Assembly: GCA_007128345.1 (NCBI GenBank)
Contig: SKXS01000267.1
Coordinates: 1-8,910 of the forward strand
DNA from: Spirochaetia bacterium
Lineage (GTDB): Bacteria; Spirochaetota; Spirochaetia; PWKH01
DNA length: 8,910 bases
Direction: 5' to 3'
Position numbers and translations under genes: made by a program. Shown here one piece after another: positions 1 to 5,792 of the stretch. How positions within the stretch are numbered: the first letter of the stretch is position 1; every line of letters starts with the position of its first letter. The notes below the pieces were generated by a model. The model made no database searches. It saw only the letters and a program-made list of their open reading frames with translations, and had not been told where the DNA came from.

Positions 1-462
1 GTGGTGATTGCATATGAGAATCAGCGAGCGGCAAAACTGCTTGACCCTGCGTTCCAGTTCAGTACTGCATCCGGCGTCATAGAGGAACTGGAGGAAATTG
101 CACAGGCGGACGCTGCGGTATGCTGGGATATGGGGCATAGTTATGCAAACTTCAGGATCAGCGGTATGGAGGAGATTCCTCCTGCATCGTTCATCAGACG
201 GGTGAAGCATACGCATATCCATGCGCTTCACCCCGATACCTATGCAACCCATTGGCCTCTGGGATACGGAGAGCTGCCGCTTAAACGATACCTTGGGCTG
301 CTTGATGATGCCGGGTATAATGGAATATGCAATATTGAACTGAGTATGGAGAAGTACCCTGAACAATCTGTTGCTGATGTGCTGGTTTCAAGTGTGTCCT
401 TTCTGCAGGAGGCTATTGACTCCGTATCCGCAATCGAAACTCTGAGTAAGGAGATGAGCTGA
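1..462 (+). CDS. Sugar phosphate isomerase/epimerase-like TIM-barrel protein (C-terminal part, cut by window edge)
   Basis: This is the last 153 codons of a gene that is open to the left edge. The family (xylose-isomerase-like TIM barrel, AP endonuclease 2 superfamily) is normally about 260-300 residues, so roughly the N-terminal half is missing; the GTG at base 1 is probably an internal valine, not a start. Counting from base 1, a strand ending in Tyr-Glu-Asn-Gln (Glu6) matches the usual first metal-binding Glu. Trp-Asp-Met-Gly-His (Asp43, His46) matches the Asp/His metal site. His-Ile-His (72-74) and His84 in a Trp-Pro-Leu-Gly-Tyr-Gly-Glu stretch match the next strand and loop. Asn-Ile-Glu-Leu (Glu113) matches the last-strand Glu. 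Family members isomerise or epimerise sugars and related polyols using a divalent metal in the cytoplasm; the substrate here is unknown. It ends one base before the HAD gene, which implies co-transcription. Confidence 0.85.
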   Translation: MVIAYENQRAAKLLDPAFQFSTASGVIEELEEIAQADAAVCWDMGHSYANFRISGMEEIPPASFIRRVKHTHIHALHPDTYATHWPLGYGELPLKRYLGLLDDAGYNGICNIELSMEKYPEQSVADVLVSSVSFLQEAIDSVSAIETLSKEMS

Positions 463-463
463 G

Positions 464-1201
464 ATGATTAAACTAGTTGTCCTGGATATTGACGGGGTGC
501 TTTCTGAAGGTAAGAGTTCCTGGTTCAGCAGTGAAATAATATCAGTGCTTTCGGCAATGAATCATCGCTCCCAGGAGGATCCTTCAGCCCCTCCTGCCAC
601 GGTCATAACAGGACGGCCCGGGCCGTACATTGAGGCTTTCATCCAGGTAATTCATGGAACGGCTCCCGCGGTATTTGAGCAGGGAACAGGACTCTATAAC
701 CCTGTTTCCTATCAGTTTTCCCGGCATCCCGAAATGGGCGATCTCGGTGAATTCTATCTCCTCAAGCAGGTGATCATCGAAAAGATCGTCGGCCCCGGCT
801 ACGCAGTTATGCAGATCGGCAAGGAATACACTATAAGCATTTTTAATTCGGACAAGGAGATCAACCGTAAGCTCAAACGTATGATCATCGACGAGGCAGG
901 GGAGGAGCTTTGCAGCAAATTTGATATCATCTATTCATCTGACAGCCTGAACATCATGCCCAAGGGGTTTCATAAAGGCAAGGGGATCCAGCTGCTCAGC
1001 AGTGCGACTAATATCGGGCTTGATGAAATGCTCGGTATCGGCGACTCGGCTGTAGATATTCCTTTCCTGGAGAAAGTCGGCTTTCACGCCTGCCCGATAA
1101 ATTCCAGTGATGAAGTGAAGCATCTGTGCAGCTACTGCTCGCCGGAGCCGTATGGTGCCGGCGTCATTGATATACTCAGGCACTTCTGCTGCATACCCTA
1201 G
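464..1201 (+). CDS. HAD-superfamily hydrolase with C2-type cap, phosphoglycolate/sugar-phosphate phosphatase-like
   Basis: A complete 245-residue cytoplasmic phosphatase. Motif I is Asp-Ile-Asp-Gly-Val-Leu (nucleophile Asp8, acid/base Asp10). Motif II is Thr49 in Ile-Thr-Gly-Arg. Motif III is Lys171 in His-Lys-Gly-Lys-Gly. Motif IV is Gly-Asp-Ser-Ala-Val-Asp (Asp194, Asp198). The insert between motifs II and III (about residues 80-165) has the size of a C2B cap, as in archaeal phosphoglycolate phosphatase and sucrose-phosphate-phosphatase-like enzymes. The stretch after motif IV (Ala-Cys-Pro-x-Asn followed by a Tyr-Gly and a C-terminal Phe) also resembles that group. The start is well supported by AAGGAG at 448-453, inside the end of the preceding gene, 10 bases upstream of ATG 464. 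The last 36 residues hold five cysteines (210, 222, 225, 242, 243), which is unusual for the family. The likely role is dephosphorylating a small sugar or organic acid phosphate; the exact substrate is not readable. Confidence 0.88.
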   Translation: MIKLVVLDIDGVLSEGKSSWFSSEIISVLSAMNHRSQEDPSAPPATVITGRPGPYIEAFIQVIHGTAPAVFEQGTGLYNPVSYQFSRHPEMGDLGEFYLLKQVIIEKIVGPGYAVMQIGKEYTISIFNSDKEINRKLKRMIIDEAGEELCSKFDIIYSSDSLNIMPKGFHKGKGIQLLSSATNIGLDEMLGIGDSAVDIPFLEKVGFHACPINSSDEVKHLCSYCSPEPYGAGVIDILRHFCCIP

Positions 1202-1269
1202 GAACATACATATGAGGGAACTGGACTGCATAGCGTATCTTTGCAGAGACTGCGCATATTGAGCACATG

Positions 1270-1336
1270 CAATTATTTTTTCATTTTAAAAATTTTAATG
1301 AATATTGTTTACATGTGATAAAAGTAGGTGTATACT
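1270..1336 (+). promoter_or_regulatory. Sigma-70-type promoter for the ABC importer operon, with AT-rich upstream stretch
   Basis: The -35 box TTTACA (1308-1313, one mismatch to TTGACA) and the -10 box TATACT (1331-1336, one mismatch to TATAAT) are separated by exactly 17 bp. About 1270-1304 is almost purely A/T, as in an UP element. A start near 1343 would give a leader of about 85 nt. The -35 box overlaps the palindrome ACATGT (1311-1316), whose flanks are only partly symmetric, so an operator is possible but weak. It is the only convincing promoter in the window, and it sits directly before the binding-protein gene. Confidence 0.7.
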
Positions 1337-1345
1337 GTTCCCATC

Positions 1346-1388
1346 GGAAGTCATCTGAACGGTTCTTCCTGGCATGTGTGCTTCCAGG
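1346..1388 (+). promoter_or_regulatory. Possible structured leader with alternative short stems
   Basis: GGAAG (1346-1350) can pair with CTTCC at 1365-1369 or with a second CTTCC at 1381-1385. CCTGG (1368-1372) can instead pair with CCAGG (1384-1388). The first and third pairings are mutually exclusive because they share bases 1368-1369. Stems are only 5 bp and no known riboswitch class is recognised, so this is a weak structural observation in the leader of binding protein 1. Confidence 0.2.
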
Positions 1389-1429
1389 TGACAAATACTG
1401 AGAGGATTTTTTATTGGGAGGGTTTCTAA

Positions 1430-2614
1430 ATGATGAAACGAGTTTTAGGTCTAGGTATCATCCTATGTCTGATGATCAGTGTAACAGTATGGGCCGCTGG
1501 AGGTCGTGAGGCGATGCCAACTGATGCGTATGAGCAGTGGATGCAGGATGCACAGGTTGGTCCGTATCAGCCTGACGTAGAGGACTGGGACGCTATCTAT
1601 GAAGCGGCGAAGCAGGAAGGTACGGTGGTTATCTACTCGAGCACCAGCAGGATTTTTGACGGAGTAGCCACGTTCGAAGAGAAGTATCCTGGAATAACCG
1701 TTGAAGCGTACAATATCTCAGGGGTAGAGATTCTTGAAAAGATTGAACGTGAGGCTGAAGCGGGCATCCGGAATGCTGATGTGGTGATGACATCCTCAGT
1801 GAATCCCCTGGCTGTCGAACTGATTGAACGGCAGGTGATCTTCAACTATGTGCCCCAAGACCTGGTGCCTGTCATTCCTGAGCAGTTCAGGGAGCCCCTG
1901 CTGACTCACCGGTACGGCTCAGTGATTATGAATTACAGTGATGTTGCCTACGCTGACGGCCCGCCGATTACAAGTATCTGGGAGTTGACAAAGCCTGAGT
2001 GGAAAGACAGGATAGTCATCCGTGACCCCATGCGCTCGTCCGGATCTATGAACTGGATGGCCTCGTGGGTGGTCCATGACGACGTAATGGCTGCAAATTA
2101 TGAAGAGGTGTTTGGTAGACCGATAGAGCTGACTACACCCAATGCGGGCTATGAACTGATCAAAAGGCTCCTGGACAACGGTCTTCAGCTGAGAACGGGA
2201 AGCCGGGATGTGCTGGATTCAGTCACTCAGCATGAACAGCCTGGCGGTCCTCCAATAGGGCAAGGTACTTCATCTAACTTCAGAGATGTGCTGAGCGGCA
2301 GATATCAATTTGACATCCTGTGGGACTTGGAGCCGTTTGCCGGCTATGCATATGAGAACTCCATACCCATGATGGCCTTTGCTCCCAATCCGAATGCGGC
2401 AAAGCTCTTGATAACACACCTGGTGGGCGGGCTTCCCGGGGAAGATCCCATAGGGTTTGAACCCTGGCATGTACCTGGCAACTTCCCGGTACGGAGAGAT
2501 ATTGAGACTCCATATCCGTTTGACCCGATTACTGAATACAACTACATCTACGAGGGGGTAGATATCTTTGATGTTGTTCCTGATGTTATGGACTTTTGGC
2601 TTACCCATATGTAG
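1430..2614 (+). CDS. ABC transporter periplasmic solute-binding protein 1
   Basis: A 394-residue secreted protein that would capture substrate in the periplasm and hand it to the permease encoded downstream. Residues 1-22/23 are a signal peptide: Lys3-Arg4, a hydrophobic core, then Val-Trp-Ala-Ala-Gly-Gly. The only Cys in the signal (Cys13) is not in a lipobox, so it looks soluble rather than lipidated. After an acidic, aromatic N-terminal segment (about 30-60), an Ala-Ala-Lys-x-Glu-Gly-x-Val-x-Ile-Tyr start of fold is typical of the iron/phosphonate/polyamine-type binding proteins (class D/F clusters). The adjacent Tyr-Tyr pair used by FbpA-type ferric proteins is not evident near the C-terminus, so iron is not supported. 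GGGAGGG (1416-1422) lies 7 bases before tandem ATG ATG codons. Transcription is probably from the promoter at 1308-1336. It is a close paralogue of the protein encoded at 5793-6977. The substrate is unknown. Confidence 0.88.
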   Translation: MMKRVLGLGIILCLMISVTVWAAGGREAMPTDAYEQWMQDAQVGPYQPDVEDWDAIYEAAKQEGTVVIYSSTSRIFDGVATFEEKYPGITVEAYNISGVEILEKIEREAEAGIRNADVVMTSSVNPLAVELIERQVIFNYVPQDLVPVIPEQFREPLLTHRYGSVIMNYSDVAYADGPPITSIWELTKPEWKDRIVIRDPMRSSGSMNWMASWVVHDDVMAANYEEVFGRPIELTTPNAGYELIKRLLDNGLQLRTGSRDVLDSVTQHEQPGGPPIGQGTSSNFRDVLSGRYQFDILWDLEPFAGYAYENSIPMMAFAPNPNAAKLLITHLVGGLPGEDPIGFEPWHVPGNFPVRRDIETPYPFDPITEYNYIYEGVDIFDVVPDVMDFWLTHM

Positions 2615-2643
2615 AAGATATAAGGTCTTGATAAATTAATTAG

Positions 2644-2674
2644 CCCGGCTGCAGATGAAAGATCTGCAGCCGGG
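2644..2674 (+). promoter_or_regulatory. Perfect 13-bp hairpin between binding protein 1 and permease genes
   Basis: The arms CCCGGCTGCAGAT (2644-2656) and ATCTGCAGCCGGG (2662-2674) are exactly complementary around the loop GAAAG. No T-run follows directly; the nearest (T7, 2700-2706) begins 25 bases later. It is therefore a poor intrinsic terminator and fits better as an intercistronic stem that protects the 3' end of the binding-protein message, or as a partial terminator. This arrangement is known from other ABC importers, where the binding protein is needed in excess over the membrane parts. Confidence 0.75.
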
Positions 2675-2730
2675 AAGTAAACGGGTGCAAGTAAATTTAT
2701 TTTTTTGAGAATTAGGAGGAGAAAAGCAGC

Positions 2731-4572
2731 ATGAATCTATCTTTGAAGAACCAGGACCTGCTGCGTGAAAGCCCGAGAATCAAGTTCAACAAGTTTCTTG
2801 ATTGGGTGAGGACACCTCATGTGTTTCTCGGGCTGCTGCTGTTGGTGGTGCTTGCCTATTTTGTCATTGCTCCCTTTTGGGAAATTCTGAAAACCACTTT
2901 TGTCGTCCATAGGATTGACGTACGGAGAATTCCTGGTTCTCAAGCGGGAGACTTCACGTTTTTCTACTGGCACCGCGCACTTATCAGCGAAATGAGGATC
3001 AACCTGTTTTACAAGCCGCTGATGAATACCCTAGTGGTGAGTGCAGGATATACGGCTTTAGCGATGCTTGTTGGAATTATCCTGGCGTATCTTGTGGTCC
3101 GGACCAACATTCCTTTTAAGAAGTTCATTGCCAATACCGCCATTATTCCCTACATTATTCCATCATGGCCCATGGCCATGGCTTGGCTTACCTTAGTTCG
3201 TTCAGATGTGGGAAGCGGCGGCACTCCCGGGATTATCCAGTTTGTAACCGGTATAGCCCTTCCGAACTGGATAGCCTACGGGCCTGTTCCCATGATCATC
3301 ATCCTTGCAATCAACTACTTTGCTTATACCTATCTGCTCTTTGCGGCTGCGTTGAGCACCATGGACTCCCAGCTGGAAGAATCAGCCATGATGTACGGTG
3401 CGACAAAGTTCACCATTTTCAGGCGGATCATCCTGCCGCTTATGTTTCCTGCACTTGGCTCTGCGTTCATCCTGACATTTTCTAAAGGGCTGGGAACCTT
3501 CGGTGTACCTGCGTTCCTCGGAATACCAAGACGGTACTACGTACTCTCCACCATCCTGTATGCTCAGATGCAGAATCAGCGGGTAGCTGAGGGGTTCGTA
3601 GCAGCCATTGCCATGGTGGTTTTGGCGCTCATCCTTATTTATTTGAACAACAGGATCATTGGCGCCCGCAAGCAGTTTACTACCATGTCGGGGAAAGCCA
3701 CAAAAAGTCAGCCGATTGACCTGGGGAAATGGAAAAACCCCATAGCAGTCTTTGTAATCCTATTTCTACTCGCGTGTTCGCTGCTGCCGGTCGGTTTGTT
3801 ATTCTATCAGACATTGATGGCCCGGATGGGTGACTACAGCTTTTCAAATTTTACATCCCACTGGTGGATTGGAACAGACAGGTCCTTCATGGAAGGCCAC
3901 ATCGGTATCCTGCGAAACCCGAGGGTATGGGCCGCTACATGGAATACTATATGGCTGGGACTCTTTACTGGGCTGGGATCAGCTGCGCTTGGCGTGCTTC
4001 TCGGCTATGCGATATCCAGGGGGCGGGGGACTAAACTTGCACTGCTGCTTGAGCAGGCATCCTTCCTGCCATTCCTTATTCCGGGCATTGCTTTCGGCGG
4101 CATTTACCTGAGTATGTCAGCAAGCAGGATGGGTCCATTTCCGCCGCTCTACGGCACGTTCTTCCTGCTAATACTGGTCTCCACCATGAAGCGGCTTCCT
4201 AATGCGACCAGATCGGGAACCAGTGCTATGATGCAGGTAGGCATAGAGCTGGAAGAGGCGGCATACATGCACGGCTCTTCCTGGGTGAGGGCGTTCAAAA
4301 CGATCCTCATGCCCCTGACTAAGAGCGGATTTATGGCAGGATTCATCTTGACATTCATTGGAACCATGAAGGCATTGAGCCTTATCATCCTGTTATATAC
4401 TCCGTCAACCATCATCCTGCCGGTAATGACCTTTGAGTATGCCAACAGAGAACTCAGACAAATGTCTGACGGTATTGCCGTCATTGTAGTAATTATCGTG
4501 ATATTCGGAACGTGGCTTTCGAGAAGAATGACCGGAACAGATCTAAGCAAAGGCTTTGGAGGGGGTAAATAA
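2731..4572 (+). CDS. ABC transporter permease, fused two-domain (FbpB/PotBC-like)
   Basis: A 613-residue inner-membrane protein with two permease halves in one chain, as in FbpB/SfuB-type importers. I count about 12 hydrophobic segments: TM1 near residues 31-55, then five more to about 310; TM7 near 337-360, then five more to about 600. Each half carries the cytoplasmic EAA loop that docks on the ATPase: Glu-Glu-Ser-Ala-x-x-x-Gly with Gly223, followed by an Arg-Arg-x-x-Leu-Pro-Leu segment, and Glu-Glu-Ala-Ala-x-x-x-Gly with Gly515, followed by a Lys-Thr-x-Leu-x-Pro-Leu segment. Both EAA glycines are present, so both sites look functional. A long periplasmic stretch follows TM1. AGGAGG (2714-2719) precedes the ATG. 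The stop overlaps the ATPase start by one base (TAATG). It likely forms the pore for substrate delivered by one or both binding proteins. Confidence 0.93.
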   Translation: MNLSLKNQDLLRESPRIKFNKFLDWVRTPHVFLGLLLLVVLAYFVIAPFWEILKTTFVVHRIDVRRIPGSQAGDFTFFYWHRALISEMRINLFYKPLMNTLVVSAGYTALAMLVGIILAYLVVRTNIPFKKFIANTAIIPYIIPSWPMAMAWLTLVRSDVGSGGTPGIIQFVTGIALPNWIAYGPVPMIIILAINYFAYTYLLFAAALSTMDSQLEESAMMYGATKFTIFRRIILPLMFPALGSAFILTFSKGLGTFGVPAFLGIPRRYYVLSTILYAQMQNQRVAEGFVAAIAMVVLALILIYLNNRIIGARKQFTTMSGKATKSQPIDLGKWKNPIAVFVILFLLACSLLPVGLLFYQTLMARMGDYSFSNFTSHWWIGTDRSFMEGHIGILRNPRVWAATWNTIWLGLFTGLGSAALGVLLGYAISRGRGTKLALLLEQASFLPFLIPGIAFGGIYLSMSASRMGPFPPLYGTFFLLILVSTMKRLPNATRSGTSAMMQVGIELEEAAYMHGSSWVRAFKTILMPLTKSGFMAGFILTFIGTMKALSLIILLYTPSTIILPVMTFEYANRELRQMSDGIAVIVVIIVIFGTWLSRRMTGTDLSKGFGGGK

Positions 4573-5705
4573 TGCCTGATATTAAACTGACTAACCTGAT
4601 TAAGAAATTCGGCGATGTGACAGCCGTAGACAACCTGAACGTGACTATTCCAGACGGGTCATTCTTTACCCTGCTCGGACCTTCAGGATGCGGAAAGACC
4701 ACCACGCTGCGTATGATCGCTGGGCTTGAAAAACCAACTGCTGGTAAAATTGAGATAGGAAAGCAGCTGGTATTCGATTCTGTTACATGGACAGTGGTGC
4801 CTCCAGGTAAGCGTAACGTCGGACTTGTCTTCCAGAGCTACGCGCTCTGGCCGCATATGACGGTCTACGACAATATTTCGTTCCCGCTGCGTATCCAGAA
4901 GCTCTCTCGTGATCAGATACAGAAGAAAGTAGATGGTGTCATGAACCAGGTAAAGATCACAGGACTTGAAAAACGCTATCCGAGTGAACTTTCCGGAGGC
5001 CAGCAGCAGCGTGTTGCTGTAGCTAGAGAACTGGTTACTGGCGTCGAGGTCCTCTCCATGGATGAGCCACTGGGTAACCTTGATGCGCAGCTGCGCCTGG
5101 AGATGCGTACGGAGCTGAAGCGGCTGCATAAGGCAACCGGCCAGACTATCCTGTACGTAACCCATGACCAGCTTGAGGCTATGACCATGTCCACCCATGT
5201 AGCAGTGATGAAGGACGGACTGCTCCAGCAGCTCTCTCATCCGGATGACATATATGCTTCACCAGCTAATACCTTTATTGCTGAATTCATCGGAAGCCTG
5301 CCCATTAACCTGTTTAATGTTGAAGTTATGGAAGGCATTGCGTATAACAATGATCTCAAACTCAAACTGGAACTTCCTGGTAAATTCAAATCCATCAACG
5401 GAAAGGCAATCCTGGGTATTCGTCCTGAAAATTTGAGCGTAGTAAATAATCCGACCAAGACCTCAGTACTGGGGTCCGTTGATTCATCACTGCCTGCAGG
5501 AAGCGAAGTGCTGATTAAGGTCAGTGTCGGTGAGATAGGGCTGAATATTAAAGAGAAGCGCGGTATGAATCTGGAAATGGATTCCACTGTACATGTTGAC
5601 CTTGATATGGAGGAAGCATGCTTTTTCGATTCCATAACGGGGAATAACCTGCTCACAGTGCCGGGTGAACAGAAGGCGACGAAGAAGAAAGCAACGGCAC
5701 AGTAA
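4572..5705 (+). CDS. ABC transporter ATP-binding protein (MalK/FbpC/PotA-like)
   Basis: A 377-residue cytoplasmic ATPase that powers the importer. Walker A is Gly-Pro-Ser-Gly-Cys-Gly-Lys-Thr-Thr (36-44). The Q-loop is Gln88 in Val-Phe-Gln-Ser-Tyr-Ala-Leu-Trp-Pro-His. The signature is Leu-Ser-Gly-Gly-Gln (140-144). Walker B ends in Asp164-Glu165. The D-loop is Leu-Gly-Asn-Leu-Asp (167-171), where most relatives have Ser in place of Gly168. The switch His is His198. All catalytic residues are intact. About 130 residues after the ATPase core include Gly-Ile-Arg-Pro-Glu, marking a TOBE-type regulatory/substrate-specificity domain as in MalK and FbpC. The protein ends in a short Lys/Ala-rich tail. 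GGAGGGGG (4558-4565) lies inside the permease end, and the start overlaps the permease stop, indicating translational coupling and a fixed stoichiometry. Subfamily annotation as iron, spermidine or glycerol-phosphate importer would be guesswork. Confidence 0.95.
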   Translation: MPDIKLTNLIKKFGDVTAVDNLNVTIPDGSFFTLLGPSGCGKTTTLRMIAGLEKPTAGKIEIGKQLVFDSVTWTVVPPGKRNVGLVFQSYALWPHMTVYDNISFPLRIQKLSRDQIQKKVDGVMNQVKITGLEKRYPSELSGGQQQRVAVARELVTGVEVLSMDEPLGNLDAQLRLEMRTELKRLHKATGQTILYVTHDQLEAMTMSTHVAVMKDGLLQQLSHPDDIYASPANTFIAEFIGSLPINLFNVEVMEGIAYNNDLKLKLELPGKFKSINGKAILGIRPENLSVVNNPTKTSVLGSVDSSLPAGSEVLIKVSVGEIGLNIKEKRGMNLEMDSTVHVDLDMEEACFFDSITGNNLLTVPGEQKATKKKATAQ

Positions 5706-5723
5706 TAACCATTTTTGATACCT

Positions 5724-5780
5724 CACAGGCATCCGCAGCTTGAGCTGGGAAGCCTGTGTGCAATTTATTTTAGTTTTATC
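5724..5780 (+). terminator. Strong hairpin with T-rich trail before binding protein 2: partial terminator or mRNA processing/stability element
   Basis: Arms 5724-5739 and 5744-5758 pair as CACAGGC/GCCTGTG, then one A-A mismatch, T-A, CC/GG, one bulged G, and CAGC/GCTG, closed by loop TTGA (about 14 base pairs). A T-rich stretch (5764-5777, with T4 runs) follows after a five-base gap. Complete termination would strand binding protein 2, whose ribosome site begins at 5783 and for which no good promoter is seen. Partial read-through, or a stem protecting the 5' end of a processed binding-protein-2 message, fits better. Confidence 0.5.
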
Positions 5781-5782
5781 AT

Positions 5783-5787
5783 GGAGG
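5783..5787 (+). promoter_or_regulatory. Ribosome binding site fixing the start of binding protein 2
   Basis: GGAGG lies 5 bases before ATG 5793. In-frame upstream ATGs at 5715 and 5781 have no such site. The one at 5715 would put a large hairpin inside the coding region and bury the signal peptide behind 26 extra residues. The start at 5793 gives a clean Met-Lys-Lys signal peptide and the same length as the paralogue. Confidence 0.85.
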
Positions 5788-5792
5788 TTTGT

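Noticed and set aside
935..1231. Minus-strand 98-codon frame opposite the HAD gene.
   Set aside because: Shadow of a well-supported gene; no recognisable motif or ribosome site.
1202..1300. Intrinsic terminator after the HAD gene.
   Set aside because: Only 3-4 bp stems are found before the T-run near 1275-1280; not convincing.
1430..1495. Lipoprotein signal in binding protein 1 using Cys13.
   Set aside because: The Cys lies inside the hydrophobic core with Leu at -1 and no Gly/Ala/Ser before it; an Ala-Ala-Gly-Gly cleavage site follows later.
3165..3485. Plus-strand 106-codon frame inside the permease gene.
   Set aside because: Out-of-frame shadow of a permease with intact membrane segments and EAA loop.
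4683..5240. Minus-strand 185-codon frame opposite the ATPase gene.
   Set aside because: It is antisense to a fully conserved ATPase with all motifs; the composition is not protein-like.
5740..5783. Promoter for binding protein 2 from TTGAGC/TTTATT or TATCAT.
   Set aside because: Poor matches, and the -35 part would lie in the loop and arm of the hairpin.
5715..5792. Longer start for binding protein 2 at ATG 5715 (26 extra residues).
   Set aside because: No ribosome site, it would translate through the strong hairpin, and it would bury the signal peptide; ATG 5793 has GGAGG and matches the paralogue's length.
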